Source: CAMBRQ01 sp945870325
GTDB taxonomy: Bacteria; Bacillota; Clostridia; Lachnospirales; Lachnospiraceae
DNA length: 17,762 bases
Direction: 5' to 3'
NCBI RefSeq assembly: GCF_050313795.1
Contig: NZ_JBNPMC010000056.1
Span: 1-17,762, forward strand
The notes under the pieces were generated by a model. The model searched no databases and had not been told where the DNA came from. It worked only from the letters and a program-made list of their open reading frames with translations. Positions within the stretch are counted from its first letter, which is position 1. The number at the start of each line of letters is the position of its first letter. A program made the position numbers and the translations under genes. Positions 7,293 through 14,960 of this stretch are shown here, piece by piece.

Positions 7293-7829
7293 TTAATAAT
7301 CCATCAGACCATTAAAGTTCTTCATCATCTCAACGTATGCTTCAACTGTCTCCTCAGACATCGAATTTCCACTGCTGGCGTACAGCGTAATATTCGCCTG
7401 AAGAGTATCACCATCTACACTGGCATAAAGTATATTTCCCTCCTGGGTAACGTTCTGTCCCTGAGAAGAGTAAAACTCTGCAAGTTCCGTAGCACTTGCT
7501 TCATCCGGTGTCACAAAATAATCATACTCTCCTGCTGCCACACCATCCTTGGCATATACAATCTGATACACATTCGTTGCAGTATAGCCAAAGTTCTTCA
7601 TATCTGACAGCAGCTTACAGCTTTCATCACCAACCAGAACATATCGCTGATCAAAATCCAGATCTTCCGGGTCCGTAAATGTATAGTTGTCTGTCATAGC
7701 AATGCTAAAATCCTTATCAATCTCCGGTGCATTGTCTTCCGACTTTGAATCACTGTCATCCGATCCGCATCCCGCCATCATAATACCTAACACTACGCAC
7801 ATTAAAATAGCAATCAGTTTATTTCTCAC
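7293..7829 (-). CDS. Lipoprotein with one copy of the locus-specific repeat domain
   Basis: Exported lipoprotein of 178 aa. The signal peptide (1-20) ends in the lipobox MAGC with the lipidated C21, followed by an Asp/Ser-rich tether (22-40). Residues about 41-178 are a single copy of the domain found five times in the protein encoded upstream: AMTDNYTFTDPEDLDFDQRY, then YQIVYAKDGVAAGEY, then an Ala/Glu-rich helix, and a tail with VEAYVEMMKNFNGLMDY. I do not recognise this domain and propose no function for it. Translation begins at a GTG (7827-7829) with AAGGAG at 7839-7844, 9 nt away. The gene lies 26 nt after the five-repeat protein, so the two are almost surely co-transcribed and act together outside the membrane. 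Confidence 0.85.
   Translation of the reverse strand: MRNKLIAILMCVVLGIMMAGCGSDDSDSKSEDNAPEIDKDFSIAMTDNYTFTDPEDLDFDQRYVLVGDESCKLLSDMKNFGYTATNVYQIVYAKDGVAAGEYDYFVTPDEASATELAEFYSSQGQNVTQEGNILYASVDGDTLQANITLYASSGNSMSEETVEAYVEMMKNFNGLMDY
7296..7709 (-). repeat. Repeat-domain copy 6 (in the lipoprotein)
   Basis: Residues about 41-178 of the lipoprotein align by eye with the five copies next door through TDNYTFTDP, DQRYVLVG, YQIVYAKDG, AGEY and VEAYVEMM. It has only one of the two recurring cysteines (C71). It is the only copy on a separate polypeptide. Confidence 0.75.
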
Positions 7830-7855
7830 GTTTCCTATCTCCTTGTCCTGCCTTA

Positions 7856-10800
7856 TTACTTCTTGTCAACATCTACAAGTCCATTGACCTCTTCCATAAA
7901 CTTAAGATAGCCATCCGGATTTGCTTCATATCCTTGCTCTGTACTCGGAAGATTATGCAGCATCGCCTGCAGCTCCTCTGCTTTTGTCTCGTTACAAGTT
8001 ACTCTTCCGCCAATAATGAAGCACTGATATTCAGCGACAACATTACCGTCTTTTATGTAGAATATCTCATATACTTCAGTGACTTCCGCATGATTTCGGG
8101 TTGTCAGCTGAATTGCCAGCTGGCTGTTCTTATCACCATGAAGCACATATCGTTTATCATACTGCAATCCTTCCGGATCAGAATAAGTATCATCTGATGT
8201 CATCTGGATATCTGTTGGATTCGGTTCCTGTACCGATGCTGCCGCTGTCTCTTCCGGTGCCGCCGGCACTTCTGTATTGCCTGCAGTTGCCGGATCGAAC
8301 TCCTCTGCCAGTGCTGCCTCTGGTGCTGATTCTGGCACAGTCTCTACTACTGTATTTCCTGCTACTGCCGGATCAATCGCTTCTTCTACAGGTGTTTCCG
8401 GCTTCTCTTCCACCTCTTCTACAGTTCCTGCTGTTGCCGGATCAAATTCTTCTTCAGTCAGTTCTTCCTCTGATTCACTTTCGGATTCTTCCATATCTTT
8501 CACCAATACAGACTCTTCTGTCTCCGGCTTAATTCCCGCTGCCTTGGCCGCTTCCACCAGTTCAGATTCCTCTGTCTTTGGCTCGATTCCTACCTTCTCG
8601 GCTACACGTGCCATCGATGCTGACAAATCTTCTGATTCTCCACTTGTGGATGGGGAAGATGTGATCATTTTCCTTCCCTGAGCAATCTGGGCATTCACAT
8701 ATGCTTCTGCGGTCGCTTCGTTAATAATTTGATACTGCACATACATATCTACATTCTTCTGCGCAATTTCCTTCGGAGCAAATATCGTAACAACTGTATC
8801 TATTATTTTCACATTATCCGGCTCTACTCCCGGCTGTGTCAGAGATTGCTTTTTGAAAGTTTCTGCTTTATCCTTATCCGGCATTACAAGGCATTGATAG
8901 ATGCCAATCACCTGATTATCTTTAGCATACACAATCTCATAGAATCCCGTTGCCCCGCCAAACATCTGCGTAACCTGTTCTCCATCCATATATAATACAT
9001 ATCGTTTATCATATGACTGGGTAAAATTCTCAGAGTCTACAAAAGTATACCCATCGGTCATCTTAATGTCAAAGACTTTCTCCTTTTCCGGAGTCAGATT
9101 ACTATCTGTCTCCTTGACCTCTTTCATTCCACCCATCTCAACAAACATCTTGTCAAGATATGCTTCCGGAGTTGCTTCACTTAACACTCCATATCCCGCA
9201 TAATCATTAATCATACTTTGCACATTCGAATCAATGGCAAGCACTACATTCGTATTCGGCATCGCTACCGCATACATTCCTCCATCAAACAACTGCTGCG
9301 CTAATGCTCCTGCTGCTTCGCTGTCAGCCATCACATAAACTTTAATCTCATTCAATGCTTTTCCATCTGCGCAATACAGAATTTCATAGAATCCTGTTGC
9401 ATTACACTGTACAGCATATCCACATGTCTCATCACCATACAATACGTAACGGACATCGTATTCGAATGTTGGCGGCAGTACTTGTGACTCATCATAAGTA
9501 TAACTGTCACTTAATTTTACCGCAAATGCCTCATCCTGTGTAGTACCTTTCAGTTCTGTCACTGGTGGAACCGGAGGATTCGGATCTTCTGCAGGATTCG
9601 GATTTTTGAAGAACTTATAGTTTTCCATGGATACCATCGCCTGCATATATGCTTTCGGGGTTGCTTCTTTACTATAACCATTCTGTGCATAGTACTCAAT
9701 AAATTGCTGCACAAATGCTATGTTCATCTTTATACAAGCAACTCTTCCCTGTATATCCACTTCACCGATCGACCCAAATGCATTTTTCACTTGTTTTGCA
9801 TCAGCTTCACTCTTAGCATCAAAACATCTATAGGCTCCTACAAGCTGACCATCTTTAAGATAGAAGACTTCATATGCACTATATGTTTCAGCTCCATTCT
9901 GACCTGCCGCAACAACTCCTCCGCAGTCAGAACCTCCATATAAGACATAACGCTCATCATACTCTAAACCTTCCGGATCTTTGAACGTATATTTATCCGT
10001 AACTACTATCTGGTAAGTGTTCTTCATTGTAGCCTTAGCTTCCTCAATCTTATCTGTCAGCTGCTCCGCTGTAACCACAATACTCTTTTCATCTGAAACA
10101 CTTGGATTGTCCGGTGTATCTGGATTATCTGGTATATTGGGATTATCCGGCGTGTTCGGATTATCTGGTGTGTTCGGATTATTCGGATTGCTCGGATTAT
10201 TCGGTGTTACAGGACTGCCCGGATTGCTTGTTCCGTTTCCACCATTCGAACTTGCAGACGGCTTGTACTCGCTCATTCCACCAAAGTAAAAACTCATAGC
10301 AAGATATGCCTCTGGAGTTGCCGACTTAATTGCACCGTTACTATAATACGTATTAATAGATGTCTGAACATAACTTCCGGAAGAATATACATATGTTACA
10401 TCTCCCCAGTTTCCACAACTCATTCCGCCTCCGCTATAACCACTTTTTGCTAATTTAGATGCATATTCCTTTGCTTCTGCTTCACTGGACATCACATAAC
10501 ACACGTATTCACCTGCTGCCTTTCCTCCCTTAGCATACAGCACTACATATGCTTCTTTACAGCTATATCCCAGATTAGCTGCTCTCTTCGCAGGCATACA
10601 ATCGGAACCGCCATGCAGCACATACCTTCTGTCGAAACTAATTCCCGACGGGTCTGAGAACGTGCACAGATCACTCATTTTAATACTATAACTGTTGCTT
10701 GCGCTAGTACCACTTACCTGAGCCCCACCGTTATCCACATAACCGGTCTTAGTCGTACCATTACCTGCCGCTCCTGCATCACCCGCATCACCTGCGCCAC

Positions 10801-11005
10801 CTGCTCCCGCTGCATCTGCATCCAAACCGTCTTCAAGTTCACTGTCACCATCCTTGGAATCTTTATCCAAGATCTCCGATAACGGCGTACCATCAAGCAG
10901 TTCTTCGATGCCGCCATTTCTGGATACAAGATAGCCGCAGCCGATACCGATACATAACACCAGTACAACTATCCCTCCAATAATAATCTTTTTCTTATCT
11001 TTCAT
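7856..11005 (-). CDS. Membrane-anchored surface protein with five copies of an unrecognised repeat domain
   Basis: Protein of 1049 aa. KDKKK precedes one hydrophobic segment (7-27), which reads as an N-terminal signal anchor with the rest outside the cell. A Gly/Ala/Asp linker (62-83) follows, then five diverged domain copies at about 105-248, 329-467, 492-630, 644-781 and 931-1047. Shared motifs are (K/Q)MTDxYTFxDPEGL, YDxRYVLYG, YE(I/V)xYAKDG, GEYxCYVM, and EATPEAYLxxM near the end. Linkers are low-complexity: a Pro/Asn repeat (261-302), an 18-aa Glu-rich repeat (806-835) and three DPATAG-like units (855-909). Copies 1 and 2 share a Cys after RYVLxGGSD (C136, C361) and one in YxC (C169, C394), which could form disulfides. 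There is no LPXTG. TAAGGAG lies 9 nt before the ATG. Function unknown; the multi-domain stalk suggests binding of an extracellular ligand or cell-wall spanning (inference). Confidence 0.85.
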   Translation of the reverse strand: MKDKKKIIIGGIVVLVLCIGIGCGYLVSRNGGIEELLDGTPLSEILDKDSKDGDSELEDGLDADAAGAGGAGDAGDAGAAGNGTTKTGYVDNGGAQVSGTSASNSYSIKMSDLCTFSDPSGISFDRRYVLHGGSDCMPAKRAANLGYSCKEAYVVLYAKGGKAAGEYVCYVMSSEAEAKEYASKLAKSGYSGGGMSCGNWGDVTYVYSSGSYVQTSINTYYSNGAIKSATPEAYLAMSFYFGGMSEYKPSASSNGGNGTSNPGSPVTPNNPSNPNNPNTPDNPNTPDNPNIPDNPDTPDNPSVSDEKSIVVTAEQLTDKIEEAKATMKNTYQIVVTDKYTFKDPEGLEYDERYVLYGGSDCGGVVAAGQNGAETYSAYEVFYLKDGQLVGAYRCFDAKSEADAKQVKNAFGSIGEVDIQGRVACIKMNIAFVQQFIEYYAQNGYSKEATPKAYMQAMVSMENYKFFKNPNPAEDPNPPVPPVTELKGTTQDEAFAVKLSDSYTYDESQVLPPTFEYDVRYVLYGDETCGYAVQCNATGFYEILYCADGKALNEIKVYVMADSEAAGALAQQLFDGGMYAVAMPNTNVVLAIDSNVQSMINDYAGYGVLSEATPEAYLDKMFVEMGGMKEVKETDSNLTPEKEKVFDIKMTDGYTFVDSENFTQSYDKRYVLYMDGEQVTQMFGGATGFYEIVYAKDNQVIGIYQCLVMPDKDKAETFKKQSLTQPGVEPDNVKIIDTVVTIFAPKEIAQKNVDMYVQYQIINEATAEAYVNAQIAQGRKMITSSPSTSGESEDLSASMARVAEKVGIEPKTEESELVEAAKAAGIKPETEESVLVKDMEESESESEEELTEEEFDPATAGTVEEVEEKPETPVEEAIDPAVAGNTVVETVPESAPEAALAEEFDPATAGNTEVPAAPEETAAASVQEPNPTDIQMTSDDTYSDPEGLQYDKRYVLHGDKNSQLAIQLTTRNHAEVTEVYEIFYIKDGNVVAEYQCFIIGGRVTCNETKAEELQAMLHNLPSTEQGYEANPDGYLKFMEEVNGLVDVDKK
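7865..8215 (-). repeat. Repeat-domain copy 5
   Basis: Residues about 931-1047 of the surface protein: QMTSDDTYSDPEGL, YDKRYVLHG, YEIFYIKDG, AEYQCF, and ending VNGLVDV. It is separated from copy 4 by a long acidic linker and resembles the lipoprotein copy in its ending (NGLMDY / NGLVDV). Confidence 0.7.
8273..8449 (-). repeat. DPATAG-type linker repeat (three units)
   Basis: Three copies of (E)(F/I)DPA(T/V)AG(N) begin at residues 854, 877 and 903, about 23 to 26 residues apart, in a Glu/Pro/Val-rich linker. The matching DNA (plus-strand GTTGCCGGATC and close variants) is conserved enough to suggest recent internal duplication. Confidence 0.7.
8501..8590 (-). repeat. 18-residue Glu-rich tandem repeat
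   Basis: GIEPKTEESELV (806-817) and GIKPETEESVLV (824-835) repeat with an 18-residue period in the linker between domain copies 4 and 5. Together with the following SESESEEELTEEE run, this makes a strongly acidic, probably helical or extended spacer. Confidence 0.65.
8663..9076 (-). repeat. Repeat-domain copy 4
   Basis: Residues about 644-781: DIKMTDGYTFVDSENF, YDKRYVLYM, YEIVYAKDN, GIYQCLVM, INEATAEAYV. It retains the YxC cysteine (C705) but has lost the one after RYVLY. Confidence 0.7.
9116..9532 (-). repeat. Repeat-domain copy 3
   Basis: Residues about 492-630: VKLSDSYTYDESQ, YDVRYVLYGDETC, YEILYCADG, IKVYVM, LSEATPEAYLDKM, GGMKEV. Three cysteines (C528, C534, C545) lie close together, a different arrangement from copies 1 and 2. 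Confidence 0.7.
9605..10021 (-). repeat. Repeat-domain copy 2
   Basis: Residues about 329-467: VVTDKYTFKDPEGL, YDERYVLYGGSDC, YEVFYLKDG, GAYRCF, KEATPKAYMQAM. Its GGSDC motif matches copy 1 exactly. A short helical segment (306-328) precedes it. Confidence 0.75.
10100..10225 (-). repeat. Pro/Asn-rich tandem repeat linker
   Basis: Residues 261-302 are built from six-residue units of the type PDNPNT, PDNPNI and PDNPDT, preceded by degenerate NPNNPS units. In the DNA this is an 18-bp tandem repeat (plus-strand core GGATTATCTGGTGT with variants). Such arrays form extended wall-spanning stalks and can change copy number by slippage in frame. Confidence 0.8.
10262..10693 (-). repeat. Repeat-domain copy 1
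   Basis: Residues about 105-248: IKMSDLCTFSDPSGI, FDRRYVLHGGSDC, YVVLYAKGG, GEYVCYVM, SATPEAYLAM, FGGMSEYK. It is the copy nearest the membrane anchor and has the largest central insertion (Gly/Ser/Tyr-rich, about 188-212). Confidence 0.75.
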
Positions 11006-11063
11006 GCTCTCACGCTCCTTAGATATGAATAGAAGTTTATTCTACTCACATTTTATCTTCACA

Positions 11064-11092
11064 ATCGTAGCAAAAGCGAATCCATCTCTCAA
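11064..11092 (-). promoter_or_regulatory. Promoter for the surface-protein/exporter operon
   Basis: Minus-strand -35 box TTGAGA (11087-11092), a 17-nt spacer and -10 box TACGAT (11064-11069) with a TGC extended -10 immediately before it. Initiation would leave a leader of about 50 nt before the ATG at 11005. The imperfect boxes and the adjacent upstream direct repeats fit an activator-dependent promoter. Confidence 0.65.
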
Positions 11093-11101
11093 TACGTTCT
11101 G

Positions 11102-11143
11102 TCTATTCGGAAGATTTCGACACCTATTCGGCATTTTTCGACA
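11102..11143 (-). promoter_or_regulatory. Tandem 21-nt direct repeat, candidate LytTR regulator binding site
   Basis: Two adjacent 21-nt units (minus strand: 11143-11123 and 11122-11102) share TGTCGAAA, then four variable bases around a T, then CCGAATAG; 17 of 21 positions agree. The second unit ends 9 nt before the -35 box. LytTR regulators are known to bind two same-orientation half-sites about two helical turns apart just upstream of -35, which is the geometry seen here. Assignment to the regulator encoded at 275-1021 is inference. Confidence 0.6.
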
Positions 11144-11183
11144 ACCACCTCCCTCGTCCTATGTATTTTGCTGCCATACCTAT

Positions 11184-14081
11184 CTACAGATTCTCCACCT
11201 GATTAAGAATTGTACCCACAGCATCCAGAGAAGTTTTTCCTCCTATCACGCATACTCCTGCGTTCTCACAGATATAATCCAGAACATCACTTACCCAGAT
11301 CAGTTCTTCTCTGGTCGTATGCAAGATCTCGCTGCGTACCTTCTGCCGCATCTTAACTGTCACTCCGCTTAAGTAATCTTCTGCAGCCTGAATACCTTTC
11401 TGTCGTACGCTCAAGAGAGGTTCCATCGAGGCTATAGTACTGACAATATATCTGTCTAACGGCTCATCACTCTCACAGAGACTTCGAAGCGCTGCTCCTG
11501 CTCCGTTGAAGCCCTCCAGAGAATTGGCTGCACTTGGATCACGAAAACTTGTAAATGTAACATCTCCATTCTCCGATATGCTAAGTCCTGTACCGTATGC
11601 CCCTCCTTTTACACGAATCGTATTCCACAGATAACCATAAGTAAGTATTCTCGCTGCCACCTGCATAGTTCCATGATACTGTGCTCCATATATCTTAAGG
11701 TTCGCACCCTTCCCTGCAAATCCAATCTCCGCCGGAATCTGGATTCCCATCTTCCCGGAAGCCGCTGCCGGATACCTTACCGCCTCACCCTTCTGGTTCG
11801 GTCCATCTGGCAGTAATTGAATCAGCCGTGTCAGCCACAGGTTACTGGTATTCCCTGTAACGCTAAGCACTGCGCGCTCTTTTACCAATATCCTTCTACA
11901 TAACTGTTCCAGATCCTGAAGTAATTTCTCGCCTTCCTGATCAAAATGATCATCAATTTTCTGCACCCATCGAAGCATCTGAATTCCCTGGAATGCTTCC
12001 TGCACCTTACCTCTGGCTGAGAATCCGGCTGCAATGCGTCGCATCGCATAACTATTTCCTGACATCAATATATGCTGCTCCATTGACATCCGAAGCTGCC
12101 GTATCCTATTGCGGATATACTGTATATCACAGAAACTAGAACCAGTCAGAACCTCCGCAATAATCTCTACTGCTTCTTCTATCTTCTCATCCAATACAGA
12201 CACATTAATAACCAGATATGGCTTACACTCATCAGTCTGTCCCCACTTGGCAAATACATCTACAGAAGACTGGAAACGTCCAAGTCTCCCTTCCAGCTCT
12301 GCCTGAAGTTCAAGCGCTCTATAATGCTTAGTCTCCGTCTGTCCCAAAAGCGTTCGAAGGAAAGATATTTTACTAAGTTCCTCCAAAGTCTGATCTTCCA
12401 ATGAAAAATAATACGTAATATGTGTAATCCCTTCTGTCTCCAGCCTCTGCAAAAGAACCTGATTACCTTCTACTTCTGTAACAACCTGTGAAACCTCTTC
12501 TACCTCTTCTGAGATATCAGACAAGGACAGCATCGGAAGTGCCGCTAGTTGTTCAGGGCTATCCGGTGTTCCCTGCACTTCTCTTAGATACTGGAATTCA
12601 CCTACAACTTTCTGCCTCTCCTCTTCCGACCACTGCTCCTTGATTGTCTGCAGCCGTTCTCTTTCTCTGATTCTTTTCTCTTCTCCAAGCGTTTTGGAGG
12701 GTTGAAGGGATATTCTGGCGTAATGCGGATTTTCTAACAATACCTCTTTTATTAGTTGTTCAAAATATCCCTTCTCTATCTTATTTCTAATAGAACTAAA
12801 CACCTGATTGTAACACAGATTCTGTGCCGGATCACCCCCATACAGGCAACTCTCCAACATTTGAATCGCATGCATAACTCCCTCCGGAAAACTTCCAGAT
12901 TCTTTCTCCCGCATATTAAATTCCATACGACTTAATATGGATTCCAGTCTCTTATGATCCATTCCCTGAGAAGCCAGCGTTTTCAATGTAGTATAAATAG
13001 TATCCCACACTTCTTCTTTCTTCTCTTCAGATGTATTACGTATCACAAGTTTGAGATAGGACTGCTGGATTCCATCAATTTTCCCAAGTTCCACATCTTC
13101 TGCCAGTCCCTTCTCCAAGATTGCACTCTTAAGAGGAGATTCGTTAGATGAACAAAGCAACTCTGCAAGTACAGAACACGCTATATCTTTTTCAAGTTCA
13201 TCAAAACGCCCATATACCCATCCGCCAGCCAGAATCATCTTATGTTCTGCCTCTTCATTACTTCCAACTTCATAAGAGCAGATGCACTCTTCCGACCGTA
13301 CCGGCTTCTGTATCGGAATCTTACTGTCGATATCCAGTCTGTCATATTCACTTAAAACATTGCCAATCTTCGCAAGCACTGCATCAATCTCCATATCTCC
13401 GTCCAATATGATATATGCATTAGACGGATGATAGAACCGCTTATAATTCGCTATGTAATTCTCATACGTCAGTTCCGTGATATGCTCCGGATCCCCACCG
13501 GATTGAAAGCGATAACAATTATCCGGAAAAAGAAGACGATTCATCGTACTGTCAATCGTCGCATCCGGAGATGCGTATACTCCTTTCATCTCATTATATA
13601 CAACACCGTTACATGTCACTTCATCTTCCGCAAACTCCATCTCATAGTGCCATCCCTCCTGAAGAAATATCTCCTTTTTCGTAACACAGAGAGGATGCAG
13701 CACCGCATCCAGATACACATCCATCAGATTCAGAAAATCCTGATGATTGCGGCTGCACACCGGGTACATGGTCTTGTCCGGAAATGTAAACGCATTCATA
13801 AACGTCTGAAGCGAACTCTTAATCATCTCCACGAAAGGCTTACTCATCTGATATTTTTCAGAACCGCAGAGAAGAGAATGCTCTAATATATGAAATACTC
13901 CCGTATCGTCGCTTGGAAGCGTCTTAAACGCAATCGCAAATGTCTTATTCTCTTCTCTGCGCTTAAGCCACATAAGCTTTGCGCCGTTTTTCTCATAGTG
14001 CATCTGATAAAGAACTGCTTTTATCTCCGGAAGTTCTCTGATATGATCCAATATAAATCCGTGCTTCTGTTTTTCGTCCAT
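11184..14081 (-). CDS. M16C (PreP-like) insulinase-family metallopeptidase
   Basis: Predicted cytoplasmic zinc peptidase of 965 aa that would degrade unfolded peptides inside a closed chamber. The inverted zinc motif HILEH (H64, E67, H68) is in TGVFHILEHSLLCGS, and the distal zinc ligand is probably E142 in FLQEGWHYE. The second half ends in the non-catalytic M16 domain, with the conserved Arg/Tyr stretch TIRVKGGAYGTG around residues 818-832. Length and the presequence-protease-like QEGWH context match subfamily M16C. No signal peptide is seen. AAAGGAG at 14089-14095, 7 nt before the ATG, lies within the end of the upstream YitT gene, so the two are coupled. No clear terminator follows, so some readthrough into the surface-protein operon is possible. 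Confidence 0.93.
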   Translation of the reverse strand: MDEKQKHGFILDHIRELPEIKAVLYQMHYEKNGAKLMWLKRREENKTFAIAFKTLPSDDTGVFHILEHSLLCGSEKYQMSKPFVEMIKSSLQTFMNAFTFPDKTMYPVCSRNHQDFLNLMDVYLDAVLHPLCVTKKEIFLQEGWHYEMEFAEDEVTCNGVVYNEMKGVYASPDATIDSTMNRLLFPDNCYRFQSGGDPEHITELTYENYIANYKRFYHPSNAYIILDGDMEIDAVLAKIGNVLSEYDRLDIDSKIPIQKPVRSEECICSYEVGSNEEAEHKMILAGGWVYGRFDELEKDIACSVLAELLCSSNESPLKSAILEKGLAEDVELGKIDGIQQSYLKLVIRNTSEEKKEEVWDTIYTTLKTLASQGMDHKRLESILSRMEFNMREKESGSFPEGVMHAIQMLESCLYGGDPAQNLCYNQVFSSIRNKIEKGYFEQLIKEVLLENPHYARISLQPSKTLGEEKRIRERERLQTIKEQWSEEERQKVVGEFQYLREVQGTPDSPEQLAALPMLSLSDISEEVEEVSQVVTEVEGNQVLLQRLETEGITHITYYFSLEDQTLEELSKISFLRTLLGQTETKHYRALELQAELEGRLGRFQSSVDVFAKWGQTDECKPYLVINVSVLDEKIEEAVEIIAEVLTGSSFCDIQYIRNRIRQLRMSMEQHILMSGNSYAMRRIAAGFSARGKVQEAFQGIQMLRWVQKIDDHFDQEGEKLLQDLEQLCRRILVKERAVLSVTGNTSNLWLTRLIQLLPDGPNQKGEAVRYPAAASGKMGIQIPAEIGFAGKGANLKIYGAQYHGTMQVAARILTYGYLWNTIRVKGGAYGTGLSISENGDVTFTSFRDPSAANSLEGFNGAGAALRSLCESDEPLDRYIVSTIASMEPLLSVRQKGIQAAEDYLSGVTVKMRQKVRSEILHTTREELIWVSDVLDYICENAGVCVIGGKTSLDAVGTILNQVENL

Positions 14082-14093
14082 ATTATTGCTCCT

Positions 14094-14951
14094 TTATCCT
14101 TTTCCATTCCAACTGCCTGCCACTTCACTTACTGAGGAAACTGTGACAAAAGCCCGTTCATCCACTTCATATATCCTCTGCATGAGAAGCACATATTCAT
14201 TCTGATTCAGTATTGTTACCAGTTCCTTCCTGCTTTTGTTCTGATAAGCACCTACCACATCATACACAGTGACACCTCTGTTTATCTCATACAGAATATA
14301 ATCCTTCAGTTCCTTAGATTTTTCTGATATAATACACACTCTTTTCTTACGGGAAAATCCATTCAGGAATTCATTTACAACAAGACCACTACAGTAAGTA
14401 AAGAAAAGTCCAATGATTACAGTCCTGATATCATACACCAATACGGAACTGCCAACGATAACCATTCCTATGACTGCAACTGCCTTTCCCAATTCCAGAT
14501 GCGTATACTTATTCAAAACTTTCGCCAGAATATCCATCCCCCCGCTAGATGCATTTACACAGAATAGCAGAGCCTGACCTGCACCGATGATCAGTATTGC
14601 AATCAGTCCATCCAGCATAATTTCACCTGTAAATGAATTATGATTCGGAAATACCTCTTCAAAAATATATAAGAATACAGGCGCTAATACCGAAGCCAAT
14701 ACTGTTTTTGTCCCAAACTCTTTCCCCAAAACCACAAAGCCAACGATCAGGCAAACTACATTGAGAATAAGTGTCATCATTGACAATGATGTCGGCAAAA
14801 TCTTCACCAGTATCATTGCAAGACCTGTAATACTTCCCATGATAATTCCACTTGGAATCAGGAAAAAGTAGATTCCCACGCTCCCCGCTGCCATTCCTGC
14901 CACAATAATCAGATAATCTTTTATAACACATTTCCCCGCAGTATTCTTCAT
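14094..14951 (-). CDS. YitT/DUF2179-family membrane protein
   Basis: Integral membrane protein of 285 aa. Residues about 10-195 contain five or six hydrophobic segments with the family's small-residue motifs (IPSGIIMGSITGLAMIL, and NASSGGMDILAKVLNK at 133-148). The C-terminal soluble part (about 203-275) is the DUF2179 domain, with RGVTVYDVVGAYQNKSRKEL at 225-244. Biochemical function of the family is not established; many Firmicutes carry several paralogues. A GAGGG ribosome site precedes the ATG at 14951, 9 nt after the aminopeptidase stop. Its 3' end carries the ribosome site of the M16 gene. Family assignment is solid; role unknown. Confidence 0.9.
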   Translation of the reverse strand: MKNTAGKCVIKDYLIIVAGMAAGSVGIYFFLIPSGIIMGSITGLAMILVKILPTSLSMMTLILNVVCLIVGFVVLGKEFGTKTVLASVLAPVFLYIFEEVFPNHNSFTGEIMLDGLIAILIIGAGQALLFCVNASSGGMDILAKVLNKYTHLELGKAVAVIGMVIVGSSVLVYDIRTVIIGLFFTYCSGLVVNEFLNGFSRKKRVCIISEKSKELKDYILYEINRGVTVYDVVGAYQNKSRKELVTILNQNEYVLLMQRIYEVDERAFVTVSSVSEVAGSWNGKG

Positions 14952-14960
14952 ATCATCCCT

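Noticed and set aside
8101..8681. Long plus-strand ORFs opposite the surface-protein gene (134-143 codons), rich in Ser, Leu and Pro
   Set aside because: They are antisense shadows of the low-complexity acidic linker; no ribosome sites and no recognisable protein features.
10100..10225. Tandem repeats considered as a CRISPR array
   Set aside because: Units are 18 bp, adjacent without spacers, and encode in-frame Pro/Asn repeats; no cas genes are nearby.
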